Shown: piece by piece, positions 26,382 to 36,300 of the stretch
How positions within the stretch are numbered: the first letter of the stretch is position 1
How the letters are laid out: every line of letters starts with the position of its first letter
Source of the DNA: Haloferula helveola
Lineage (GTDB): Bacteria > Verrucomicrobiota > Verrucomicrobiia > Verrucomicrobiales > Akkermansiaceae
DNA: 64,000 nt
Direction of reading: 5' to 3'
Assembly: GCF_037076345.1 (NCBI RefSeq)
Contig: NZ_AP024702.1
Coordinates: forward strand, 124,001 to 188,000
The notes under the pieces: generated by a model
Databases searched by the model: none
Told to the model about the DNA's origin: nothing
Seen by the model: only the letters and a program-made list of their open reading frames with translations
Position numbers and translations under genes: made by a program

Positions 26382-27866
26382 TCAGGCAAAGAGATCGTGC
26401 ATTACCTTCGGGTGGTTGGCCGGCCCGATCAACCGCTGGTTCAGCCCCTGATAGGGAAAGCTGAAGCGGTGCGGCTCGATCCCCAGGGCCTGCATCAGGG
26501 TGGCCTGGAAATCCCGGACCGTCACCGGATTCTCAACGACCCGGTAGCCGAGCTCGTCGGTCGTTCCGTAGCTCAGTCCGGGCTTCACTCCTCCACCGGC
26601 CATCCACACCGTGAAGCAGTCCGGGTGATGATCGCGACCCAGGAACTTCGAGCCGTTGCGAGCCTCGTTCATAGGGGTGCGACCAAATTCCCCACCCCAC
26701 ACGACAAGGGTATCCTCTAGCATGCCGCGCCGCTTCAGATCCGTGAGCAGCGCGGAAATCGGCCGATCGATCTCACGACACTTCGCCGGCAGCCCTGCCT
26801 CCATGTCGTTCTCCGCCGAAGTTCCGTGCATGTCCCAGCCCCAATCAAAGAGCTGGATGAAGCGCACGCCCTGCTCGGCCAGCCGACGCGCGAGCAGGCA
26901 GTTGTTCGCGAACGATGCCTCGCCCGGCTTGGCGCCGTATTCCTCCAGCACCGCCTGCGGTTCCTTCGAGATATCCATCACGCCCGGCACCGCCGTTTGC
27001 ATGCGGAAGGCCAGCTCATACTGCGAGATCCGGGTCTCGGTTTCGGGATCGCGGAACTGTTCAAGCTCCATGCGGTTGAGTTGGTTCAGCGCATCGAGAC
27101 TGCGGCGGCGGATGCTCCGCGACATGCCGTCGGGATTGCTCACATAAAGGATCGGATCCCCTTTCGCCCGGCACTGGACGCCTTGGTAGATCGAAGGAAG
27201 GAACGAGCTCCCCCACAGCGACTTGCCGCCCGACGGCATCTTCCCGCCGGAAACCATGACCATGTAGCCTGGCAGATCCGAGTTCGGCGAACCGAGGCCG
27301 TAAGTCACCCAAGCTCCCATCGACGCGCCACCGAACTGCTGGTTGCCGGTGTGCAGCAGGAGTTGTGCGGGCGCGTGATTGAACTGGTCGGTCGTCATCG
27401 ACTTGATGAAGCACAGGTCGTCGGCATGCTTCGCCAGCTCCGGCAGCGTATCTCCGATCCAGGCACCGGAGTGGCCGTGCTGCCGGAGTTCGTGCACCGA
27501 GCCCAAGAGCTTCGGCGTCCCCTTGATGAAGGCGAAGGTCTTGCCCTCGAGCAGTTCCTGCGGGCACTCCTTCATGTGAAACTCCTTGAGTTTCGGCTTG
27601 TGATCGAACAGCTCGTGCTGCGGCGGCGAGCCCGCCATGTGCATGTAGATCACCCGCTTCGCCTTGGGTGCGACCATCGAAGCGCGGGGCGACATCGGGT
27701 CGGACCCGATCTGCGGGAAACCGGACGCGCCTGACGCGACGCCACCCGAGAGCTGGGCCAATGCAAGACCGCCGAGACCGGCATTGCAGCGGCGCAGGAA
27801 ATGGCGGCGGGTGATCGTCTGTGCCTGGCGGAGCCGAAGCTCGTCTTGAAGTGGAATTCGGGCCAT
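26382..27866 (-). CDS. DUF1501 family protein
   Basis: A 494-residue protein with a twin-arginine signal (ITRRHFLRRCNAGLGGLALA). The DUF1501 fold is related to the alkaline phosphatase/sulfatase superfamily and is found almost only in PVC bacteria and a few others. Typical stretches are AKRVIYMHMAGSPPQHELFD, FIKSMTTDQFNHAPAQ, EQGVRFIQLFDWGWDMHGT, LVVWGGEFGRTPMNE and GRDHHPDCFTVWMAGGG. It starts 4 bp after the PSCyt/DUF1549/DUF1553 gene, the usual partner. The pair is thought to act in complex glycan use, but no reaction is established. Confidence 0.9.
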   Translation of the reverse strand: MARIPLQDELRLRQAQTITRRHFLRRCNAGLGGLALAQLSGGVASGASGFPQIGSDPMSPRASMVAPKAKRVIYMHMAGSPPQHELFDHKPKLKEFHMKECPQELLEGKTFAFIKGTPKLLGSVHELRQHGHSGAWIGDTLPELAKHADDLCFIKSMTTDQFNHAPAQLLLHTGNQQFGGASMGAWVTYGLGSPNSDLPGYMVMVSGGKMPSGGKSLWGSSFLPSIYQGVQCRAKGDPILYVSNPDGMSRSIRRRSLDALNQLNRMELEQFRDPETETRISQYELAFRMQTAVPGVMDISKEPQAVLEEYGAKPGEASFANNCLLARRLAEQGVRFIQLFDWGWDMHGTSAENDMEAGLPAKCREIDRPISALLTDLKRRGMLEDTLVVWGGEFGRTPMNEARNGSKFLGRDHHPDCFTVWMAGGGVKPGLSYGTTDELGYRVVENPVTVRDFQATLMQALGIEPHRFSFPYQGLNQRLIGPANHPKVMHDLFA

Positions 27867-27870
27867 GGGG

Positions 27871-30072
27871 TCAGGACTTGGTCAGGAATCCGTCGAGGTT
27901 GAGCATCACGTTCGCGACCACTGCGAAGGCCGCCACGGTGGCATCATCGGGCGGTGGCGCGATTCCATCGCGACCGAACGCGCCTGCCATCTTCTTCGCT
28001 GTTTCCGGAGACGCGCGGTATTCCGCGAGCGTGTCGTCGAGCAGACCCGCAAAGGTCTCGATTTGCTCGCGGCTGGCATCGCGAAGCATGACCCGGCGGT
28101 AGCCGTAAGCGATGCGCGAGGCATCATCGTCGCCGTTCCGGAGCATCTCGACCGCCAAGGCCTGCGCGGCCTCGATGAAGGCTGGATCGTTGAGGGTCAT
28201 GAACGACTGCAGCGGCGTATTGGTCCGGAAACGACGCAGGCTCGTGACCTCACGGGTCGCAGTGTCGAAGGTGTCGAACAAGGGATGCGGCTGGGTCCGT
28301 CGCATGTAGGTGTAAATCGCCCGCCGGTAGCGATCGCCACCCGCGCTTTCCTTCCAAACGACCGGCGCGGTGAAGGCCGCGACAAACTCCTTGATCGGGT
28401 TCGGCGGGTAAACCGGCGGCCCGTGGAGCTTCCGATCGAGGAGTCCCGACACGGCCAGCGCCTGATCGCGCACCATCTCGGCGCTGAGGCGGAAGCGCGA
28501 TCCCCGCGAAAGGAACTGGTTGCGAGGATCTTTCTCGAGCCGCTCCGAATCGGCCACCGATGACTGCCGGTAGGTCGAAGACAGGACAATCGTCTTCAGC
28601 AACGCCTTCTGGTCCCAACCGCTGTCCCGGAATCGAAGGGCGAGCCAGTCGAGCAGCTCCGGATGGCTCGGCAGCGTGCCCTGAATGCCGAAATCCTCCT
28701 CGGTCTCGACGATTCCGAGACCGAACAGGCGCCCCCAGAAGCGGTTGACGGTGACACGCGCCGTCAGCGGGTTGTCATCGGCCATCAGCCACTTCGCAAC
28801 ACCGAGCCGGTTCCGCGGCAGATCCTCCGGAAACGGGTTGAACGCCTCCGGGACACCCGCCGTGACCCGGTCGCCCAGCTGCATGAAGTTGCCGCGAATG
28901 TTGATGTGCGTCTCGCGACGCTTGCTCTCCGGAAGCGCGACCATCACGGGCACTTTCCGGGTCTTTCCGTCCTGAGCCTTCCACTGCATGTGCGGGGAAT
29001 CGTCCTGCGCGTCCCGGTCGGCAGTCTGGTTGAAGAAATCGAGGAAGGCGTAGTACTCGGTGTGGCTGATCGGATCGTACTTGTGCGTGTGGCACTCGGC
29101 GCAGCGCATCGTCACGCCCATCCAGGCATTGAAGGTGACACCGGCACGGTCCTTGACGGCAATCGTCCGGAATTCCTCGTCATTGGTTCCGCCTTCGGTA
29201 TTCGACGGCGTGTTGCGATGGAAAGCGGTCGCCAGGATCTGGGACTCGGTCGCATCGGGAAGCAGGTCACCGGCGAGCTGCTCGATGGTGAATCGGTCGA
29301 ACGGCAGGTTCCGGTTGTAGGCATCGATCACCCAGTCCCGCCACGGCCAGATGTCACGATGCCCGTCGACCGCGTAGCCGATCGTATCGGCGTAGCGCGC
29401 GACATCGAGCCACACGGCCGCCCAGCGTTCGCCGTAGGCGGGCGATGCCAGAAGTTCGTCGACAATCTGCTCGAAGTTCCGGTCGCTCGGATCCGTCGCA
29501 AAACGGTCGACCATTTCCGCCGAAGGCGGCAGCCCGGTGAGATCGAGCGCGACCCGGCGCACGAGAATTCGCGGATCGGCATCCGCAGAGAGCTGGAGGC
29601 CGAGGGTCCGCAAGCGCGTCGCAACGAAGGCATCAATCGGGCTGCGGACACGACCCGCATCCTCGACCTCCGGAACCTCCGGCATGACCGGAGGGACGAA
29701 AGCCCAGTGGGTCTCATACTCCGCGCCTTCCTGGATCCACTTGCGCAGGATCCCGATCTGCTTGTCGTTCAGGGAATGGCCATGGTCGGCCGGTGGCATC
29801 CTGAACTCCGGATCGTCACTGGTGATCCGTTTCATCACCTCGCTCGAATCCGGATCGCCCGGAACAATGCCCGCCGCGCCGTCACGAAGCTCGGTTGCGC
29901 CCTCGAAGGTATCGACGCGGAAATCCCCGCCCCTTTCCTCCTCGTCCGGGCCGTGGCAGCCGATGCAGTTGGCCGAAAGGATCGGCCGCACGTCGTAATT
30001 GAAGCTAATCCCGGACCCGGCAAAGGCCGGGCCCGCCGCGAACAGGAGAACGGGCAGACAGCGGAAAATCAT
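27871..30072 (-). CDS. PSCyt1/DUF1549/DUF1553 cytochrome-domain protein
   Basis: A 733-residue exported protein. I use the ATG at 30072 because it gives MIFRCLPVLLFAAGPAFAGS, a clear signal peptide; the frame extends upstream without one. A heme motif CIGCH lies at 36-40 within the planctomycete cytochrome C1 domain (FNYDVRPILSANCIGCHGPD). DUF1549 (PSCyt2) follows at roughly 145-360 (RVALDLTGLPPSAEMVDRF, ERWAAVWLDVARYADTIGYA) and DUF1553 (PSD1) at roughly 450-710 (NPLTARVTVNRFWGRLFG, FLSRGSRFRLSAEMVRDQAL). It is the first gene of the operon with DUF1501 and the sugar isomerase. Confidence 0.9.
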   Translation of the reverse strand: MIFRCLPVLLFAAGPAFAGSGISFNYDVRPILSANCIGCHGPDEEERGGDFRVDTFEGATELRDGAAGIVPGDPDSSEVMKRITSDDPEFRMPPADHGHSLNDKQIGILRKWIQEGAEYETHWAFVPPVMPEVPEVEDAGRVRSPIDAFVATRLRTLGLQLSADADPRILVRRVALDLTGLPPSAEMVDRFATDPSDRNFEQIVDELLASPAYGERWAAVWLDVARYADTIGYAVDGHRDIWPWRDWVIDAYNRNLPFDRFTIEQLAGDLLPDATESQILATAFHRNTPSNTEGGTNDEEFRTIAVKDRAGVTFNAWMGVTMRCAECHTHKYDPISHTEYYAFLDFFNQTADRDAQDDSPHMQWKAQDGKTRKVPVMVALPESKRRETHINIRGNFMQLGDRVTAGVPEAFNPFPEDLPRNRLGVAKWLMADDNPLTARVTVNRFWGRLFGLGIVETEEDFGIQGTLPSHPELLDWLALRFRDSGWDQKALLKTIVLSSTYRQSSVADSERLEKDPRNQFLSRGSRFRLSAEMVRDQALAVSGLLDRKLHGPPVYPPNPIKEFVAAFTAPVVWKESAGGDRYRRAIYTYMRRTQPHPLFDTFDTATREVTSLRRFRTNTPLQSFMTLNDPAFIEAAQALAVEMLRNGDDDASRIAYGYRRVMLRDASREQIETFAGLLDDTLAEYRASPETAKKMAGAFGRDGIAPPPDDATVAAFAVVANVMLNLDGFLTKS

Positions 30073-30243
30073 GGGCTGTGGAGGATACTGCCGCCGGGCC
30101 CGGAATTGATCGGCAGGCGGGCGGGAAGGAATGGGGTCGGAAGGTGGCCGCCCGATACTTCGCGAAGCTCGACATTCCTGCACAAAGCGCGGCTCCAACC
30201 GGTCATCAAACGGTGGATCGGCAGTAATCCGGAGCGTGCCGCC

Positions 30244-32637
30244 ATGCAAACCCGTGTAGGCGCGATTCCATCCATGTTTGTTGCCCGTATCCACTTCTCC
30301 ATTGCCCTGATTGGTTCCCTGCTCCCTTCGACCTCATTGGCACAACGGCTCGAGGATGCCGATTACGCCAAGCCGGGCTACAGTTCCCGTTTCGTTCGCG
30401 GTTCGATGACCCCGCTGGTCGCGCCGGGCAAAGTGATTCACGTGTCGGCGGAAAGCGGGAAGGACAGCAATCCCGGCACGGCTGACGCGCCCTTGAGAAG
30501 TCTCGACGCGGCGCGTGACGCGGTCCGACTTCACCACGGCAAGCTTCCTTCAGGCGGGATCGAAGTCCGTATCGGCCCCGGGATCTATCGGCTTTCGAAG
30601 TCACTTACCTTTGGACCGGAGGATTCGGGAACAAGAGAGGCGCCGATCGTCTGGCGTGGAGCCGATCGCTCCAAGGTGATCTTGAGCGGCGGCACCCTGC
30701 TCGATTCAACAGATTTCCAAAAGGCGGACTCAGCCGAACTCGACCCGCAACTCCACCCTGATGCACGGGGAAAACTTTGGTCGATCGTGGTGACCGGCAA
30801 AGCCGGCGACGATCTTCGCTCCACGGATGGAAAGAGCCGTTTCATCTCGATGGACGGCCACATGCTCGGCGTCGCCCGCTGGCCGAACACCGGCTACCAC
30901 CACATCGGCGAGATCCTCGACCCCGGACCGGCGACCCGTCACCTCCCGCCCGGCAAGAAACCGCCGGAGTACAGCCGCGAGAATCCAACCGGAGGTCGCT
31001 TCCGGTTCCGGGAGACTCTCTCAACCGCGGTGAACGATGAATTCCTCCGGACCGGCCGCATGTGGGTCGAGGGCTATCCGCACAACGATTGGTATTTCCA
31101 GCGCGAACCGGTGGGACGAATCGAGGATGGCACCGTCCAGCTGCTCCGCCATACCCGCTACTGCGTTGAAGACCACATCAAGTCGATGCCCCGCCGCGTC
31201 CGGTTGGTGAACGTTCTCGCCGAACTCGACCAACCCGGAGAATGGTACTTCGACGAGAAGGGCGGACGCTTGATCGTCTGGCCGACACCCGGCTTTGACC
31301 CCTCGAAGTCCCGCGTCACGATTCCAGAAGGCCCACCGCTTGTGGCACTTCGGAATACGAGCCATCTCACACTCAGAGACCTCACCTTCGAAAATACCGG
31401 GGATGTCGCCATCACGATTGACGGAGGCCATCAGAATCTCATCGCGGCTTCGACGATCCGCAACGGTCTCGGCCGGGGAGTCCGCATCGAAGGCGGCACC
31501 CGGAACGGAATCACCGGATGCGACTTTCACGACCTGTTCAGCGCGTTCTCGATCCGCGGCGGCGATTTCAAGTCCCTCGAGCGCTGCTATCACTTCGCCA
31601 CCAACAACCGGATCCATGATTGCCGGCTCCGGGGCTACGGCGTGGTCGGACTGGACGGCGTCGGCCTCCGTTTCGCGCACAACCTGCTGCACGACATGAA
31701 CGGCGCGGTCTCGTTCAAGACGGCGGACCTCCTGATGGAGTACAACGAGTTCTTCAACATCGGTTACGAGATGGGCGACTTCAACGTGGCCTACACCGGA
31801 GCCCAGTGGCACACGATGGGCAACGTGCTGCGCTACAACTTTGTCCACCACTTGCTCGAACCCGGGGGCCACCCGGTCTGTCCGTTCCGCAACGACGATG
31901 GCGGCGCCGGACTGAAGATCTTCGGAAATGTCTTCTACCGGGCCGGCCGCTGCGCCGCCCAGTTCCACGGACCGGCGAACACGCTGCAGAACAACATCTC
32001 ACTGGAAGCACCGGTGTTCTGGTGGACCCTCAAGCGGCCGATCACCGAGGCCGGTGTCAGCCGGGAGTGGGACGACCTCGCACGCTTCGGCCGCGACCTG
32101 CCGAAAGGCGACAAAGGAGACTTCCTCCATAACCTCGAAAGCCGGATCGGCGAGGACGCATGGAACCGCAGCCCGTGGCAGGACCAGTACCCCGAACTAC
32201 GGCGATTCATCCGCTCGAATCCTTTCGCGCAGACGCTGTGCTGCGTCGAACGCAACTACGCCTCCGGCTGCCGCGAACCGTTCCACATCCACGGCGGCGA
32301 CGGAACGGTCCGCGGCATGGAAGACAAACGGACAGGCACCTTCGCCGACCTTCCGAAGGAAGGGGTGTTCGAACTCCCCCACCCGATCACGCTCGATGCC
32401 TTCCGCGATATTGAAGCACTCGACTTCAGGTTCGCCGCGGGCTTCTCGCCCATGGAAGGTTTCGCGCCGATACCCTTCGACAGGATCGGCCTCCGCAAGG
32501 ACTCATTCCGGACCAGCGTTCCTGACCGAACGACGTATCGCTCGGCCACCTACGAGAAATTCGAGAAAGACCGTGGCGGGAGATATCAACCCGAGAAGGT
32601 CAACGCCCGTTACCCGACGCCCTCCTATCTCAGGTGA
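30244..32637 (+). CDS. Secreted right-handed parallel beta-helix protein (GH141-like)
   Basis: A 797-residue exported protein. The ATG at 30244 has a ggag element 9 bp upstream, one of the few Shine-Dalgarno-like sites here. An alternative ATG at 30274 would begin the signal peptide more tightly (MFVARIHFSIALIGSLLPST). The opening VIHVSAESGKDSNPGTADAP and GIEVRIGPGIYRLSKSLTFG is typical of GH141-like beta-helix enzymes, and helix rungs follow (LTLRDLTFENTGDVAITIDG). It is paralogous to the minus-strand gene at 12075, but here it stands alone, divergent from the PSCyt operon. It is probably a glycosidase acting on a sulfated or methylated plant or algal glycan; the substrate is unknown. Confidence 0.75.
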   Translation: MQTRVGAIPSMFVARIHFSIALIGSLLPSTSLAQRLEDADYAKPGYSSRFVRGSMTPLVAPGKVIHVSAESGKDSNPGTADAPLRSLDAARDAVRLHHGKLPSGGIEVRIGPGIYRLSKSLTFGPEDSGTREAPIVWRGADRSKVILSGGTLLDSTDFQKADSAELDPQLHPDARGKLWSIVVTGKAGDDLRSTDGKSRFISMDGHMLGVARWPNTGYHHIGEILDPGPATRHLPPGKKPPEYSRENPTGGRFRFRETLSTAVNDEFLRTGRMWVEGYPHNDWYFQREPVGRIEDGTVQLLRHTRYCVEDHIKSMPRRVRLVNVLAELDQPGEWYFDEKGGRLIVWPTPGFDPSKSRVTIPEGPPLVALRNTSHLTLRDLTFENTGDVAITIDGGHQNLIAASTIRNGLGRGVRIEGGTRNGITGCDFHDLFSAFSIRGGDFKSLERCYHFATNNRIHDCRLRGYGVVGLDGVGLRFAHNLLHDMNGAVSFKTADLLMEYNEFFNIGYEMGDFNVAYTGAQWHTMGNVLRYNFVHHLLEPGGHPVCPFRNDDGGAGLKIFGNVFYRAGRCAAQFHGPANTLQNNISLEAPVFWWTLKRPITEAGVSREWDDLARFGRDLPKGDKGDFLHNLESRIGEDAWNRSPWQDQYPELRRFIRSNPFAQTLCCVERNYASGCREPFHIHGGDGTVRGMEDKRTGTFADLPKEGVFELPHPITLDAFRDIEALDFRFAAGFSPMEGFAPIPFDRIGLRKDSFRTSVPDRTTYRSATYEKFEKDRGGRYQPEKVNARYPTPSYLR

Positions 32638-32646
32638 CGGCCGGCC

Positions 32647-33342
32647 TCAGCGACCATCGTTCTTCTCCTCCTGCTGCTGATAGATCGCCACAGGAGTCAG
32701 CTTCGGACGCTTGTCGCCCGCCTTGCCGTGGCAGAAGAGCAGGTGTCGCGCGCCCTCGTCCTTGAAATAGAGACTGCTGCTGAACTCGACCGGCTTGCCT
32801 TCGGATCCCTCGTAAAAGACCGACTGGACCACCTTGTCCTCCTTCGGCGGAGGGATGCTCGCGGACTTGCCCGGGCGAACGAAGACCGGTCGGGATTTCT
32901 CACCACATTGGACCGCGACGGGAACCGACAGCAGGTTGTAGACGAACTGCCCGCCCGGCTCGAGGCGCAGCTCCTTCAGATCAAGCAGCACCGGCTTCAC
33001 CTTTCCTTCCTCCTCGATCAGAAGCACGAGAAGATCGCTGCGGTTCCCTGCCGGAACACTCAGTGAAAACACGGGCTCCTCGCCACCCTCTTCGAAGAAA
33101 TCAAGAAACTCGCCCTCGCGCAGTTTCGCCTTCACCGGATTGCTCACATGGGCCCGGAAAACCTCCACCGCATCACCTCCCGGCGTGTTCGAGTAGCGGT
33201 GTTCGGCGGCCTCTCCTGTCCCGAACGAGGTGATCCTGTAGGTGGCGGATGGCGATTCCTGCGCGGTCAGCCAGCCCATCGCGAGCAAAGCTCCCAGCGG
33301 AACAGCGGAGAGCGTTCGAATGATGCGGTCGGGAAGAGTCAT
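32647..33342 (-). CDS. Hypothetical secreted protein next to Verru_Chthon A-like gene
   Basis: A 231-residue protein with a signal peptide (MTLPDRIIRTLSAVPLGALL, cleavage near AQES); the start at 33342 was chosen for this reason. The rest is a beta-rich sequence without a recognised domain, with segments such as EPVFSLSVPAGNRSDLLVLL and VPVAVQCGEKSRPVFVRPGK. It lies 42 bp downstream of the pilin-like giant protein and is convergent with the beta-helix gene 9 bp away. It is probably periplasmic and co-expressed with the upstream protein. Function unknown. Confidence 0.65.
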   Translation of the reverse strand: MTLPDRIIRTLSAVPLGALLAMGWLTAQESPSATYRITSFGTGEAAEHRYSNTPGGDAVEVFRAHVSNPVKAKLREGEFLDFFEEGGEEPVFSLSVPAGNRSDLLVLLIEEEGKVKPVLLDLKELRLEPGGQFVYNLLSVPVAVQCGEKSRPVFVRPGKSASIPPPKEDKVVQSVFYEGSEGKPVEFSSSLYFKDEGARHLLFCHGKAGDKRPKLTPVAIYQQQEEKNDGR

Positions 33343-33384
33343 GATCGTAAGAGTTGCGGAAGCTTGGTCGTGCGAAACTCTCAC

Positions 33385-36300
33385 TTACACTTCCGACGGC
33401 GTGAGCCAGCGGAAGGCGACGATTTCCAGACGACGACCGAAGGACTGGCTGACATCCGTCAGGTCCACGAACTCCCCGGCCGGATCGTCACCCGGGTCGA
33501 CCCAGTCGGCGACCCGTTGCACGGTCGCCTCGCACCACGCTTGGGCGGAACCGTCAGACGACTCGCCGTAAGCGCGAACCGTAAAGGTATCCGAGCGCAC
33601 CTGAACGAGTGGCCCGATCGACTGGAGCAGATCGCCTTGCATCACATACTCCGGGCTGCCGGCGTGGCGCGAAAGCAAGGCCGCGGATTCGTTGGCATAG
33701 TCGGTCCCGAAGATCTCCGACGAGCGGATCGTGTCGCTTGCCAGATCCGCATTGACGGATGAGCGGTCGAGCGCGGCCTGCAACGCGCCCCGCAGCGAGA
33801 GATCACCGCCACCGGGTTCGAGGCGTCGGTTGACGAACTCGCCGATCGAACGGAACGGGCCGCGTTCCTTCACTTCCTCGACCATCTTTTCGGCAAGATC
33901 ATCGAGGTCCTCCTCGGAAACGACCCGGTAACCGAGCCACTTCTCGCCGGACGACTCCCCGACTTCGAACGACTCGCCATTCGCAAGCGTGCAGCGGCTG
34001 ATCACGTACTCCTCGAGATCCGACTTCTCGACCTCGGTCCTGAGCCGGCCGCGTGAATCGAAGGCCACCTGGTTCTTCCGCAGATTGCTGGCGAGGAAAG
34101 CCTTCCAGGCCTGCTTCGAAACGGAGTTCACGTTGAAGCCGCCATCCACTGTGATGTAGGCGGCGGCCCTGCGGTAGCCACCGGCCTTCAGCACATCGCT
34201 GGACACCTCGTCCGCAGTCCTGCCACCGAGACTCGGCCGGTGCCGGGAATTCGGGAGCGTTTCACCGTCGCCAAAGAATCCGTCCACGACGTCATCGAGA
34301 CGCCGACGCTGCCCCCCGGCCCTCGCATAGAAGTCGCCGGTGTATTCGGTCAGGCCGGAGAAGAAGAAGTCATCCCACAGCAGGGAGTTCGCGACGTAGC
34401 TCCGGTCGAGATGTCGCGTCGGCTTGAAGTGCTCGGATGGCGGGCCCGTTCCGTTGACCGTCACATACCACTTCTTGCCGTCGAGATCCGCTTCCTGATT
34501 GGACCGGCTATCGGCGTTGTCGACCCGGTTGTCCAACCACACGAGCCACCCTTCCGAGGTGATCTGGTCACTCGGCAGGTGGGGGCTGGCGAACGAATTG
34601 GCGATGGCGTAGTTCTGCATACCGAGGCCCGACCACCGCGTGGCATCGATCGGAACCTGCGGCACATGCTGCAACTGGGCGATCGACTGCAGTGGCACCA
34701 GCGGCATTTCCATGGCCACAGCCTTGTGCTGGCCGCCCGGATAGTAGCTGTTGCCCATGAACGGCCGCACCTCTCCGTCGATCGAGTCCAACTGAAGCTC
34801 GTTCCACGCGGCACCCGCCGACTGGACCGGCGCGTAGTGCATCGTGTAGGGATTCGAGTGGGCGGCGGTTACCACGTTGCCCGCTCCGGAAACCTGCACA
34901 CCCGGCGTTCCTTGGCCCGAGCAACCCGCGTAGCCGTGGGCAGGAATGTTGTGCAGCCACGTGACGTTCGGGTTCCGCTGGTCGTCGTCCGCCTCGGTCG
35001 ACTTCAGCCGCAGATCGACCACCATGAACGGCTGGCGCCGGCCACCGACAAGGTCCGCGACATTGAAGAAGGCGTTGATCGGCTGATTGAGCCTCACCGG
35101 ATTCTCATCGTCATTGCGCCAGCCGACTTTCCCCGACCACTTGGACGCCTGGGACGCCTTCGCGCGGTCGCCGCCCCAGTTGATCCACCACAACGCCGGA
35201 TAGCGCCAACCGTTGCCGCCGCCGAAGGATCGGCTGATCATCCGGACGTCGAATGAGGAATAGGTGCCGTAGTAAATGAGGCCGTTGAAGTCTTCCCGGG
35301 GGCCGGCGGCACGGGAACCCTGGGGGGTGAAGATGTTGGTCGAAAGACGGATCTGGTCAGTGCGGTTGGCGAAGAAGCCGTAAAGCAGCTTGTCGCCCGG
35401 GAAGTTCCCGTCACCCGGATTGAAGGTGTTCGGCATCACGCCGTTTTTGACGACACCCGCCCCGAAGTCCCCTCCCAGCGGAGAGGCGTCGAACGAGACG
35501 TCGCGCAGGCTCCGGACCACACTGCCTCTCGCGTACGACTGGGCCTGGTCACGGTGGACTTCCTTCGAGCCGAAGAACATCTTCACCTCACCCGGTGCCA
35601 GGGTGAACGAGTTGTCCACGGTCATTCCGGTAACGTGCCATTGGCCACCTTCGGTCGAGTAGTTGTGGTTGATCCACTGATAGTCGAGACTCTTGCCGCC
35701 GATGGTCACGGTGTTCTCGATCGACATCCCCATGCTCCCGATTGAGAAACCCGGGCACTCCATCGGGAGGTTGTAGGGATTCCACAAGGCGGCCACCGGA
35801 TAGGCGTGGAAGGTGACCATGTACTTGTTGAGCTCCGGATCATAGGTCCGTGTCTTCGGGGAGATCTGGTTCAGTTTGTCGGCCGACACCCGACCCCGGC
35901 TGGCGTCCTCCACTCCAAGCGAGAGCACGAAGGCGAAACGCAGGATCACCGGACTGACCCGCGTCCGCTGGTAGTTCCAGCTCGGATAAGGCGCACGGAA
36001 ACGGCTCGGCGGATTGTAGTCGTCGACCGCCCTGAGGGTATCACCCATCGTTCCGGTAAGCAGCCCGTCCCTGTCCGAACGGCGGAACTTGTGAAGCGCG
36101 TAGTGCTGGCGAAGCTGCTTCCAATCACCGGTGTCGAATTCGTTGTGGGGACTCAATGCGGTTTCGCCGTACGGCCCGACCGGAGCATCACCACTCTTGA
36201 TGCTCCCTTCCCAACTGCCCTCTTCGGGATCCCCCTCGAAGAAAAGACTCAGATCCTTCCTGAGACCACCCTGGGTCACGTTGACGAGGAGGGACGAGGC

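Noticed and set aside
28663-30243. Upstream extension of the beta-helix gene frame
   Set aside because: The open frame runs antisense to the PSCyt gene with an R-rich shadow sequence; a signal peptide and ribosome-site candidate place the real start at 30244 (or 30274).
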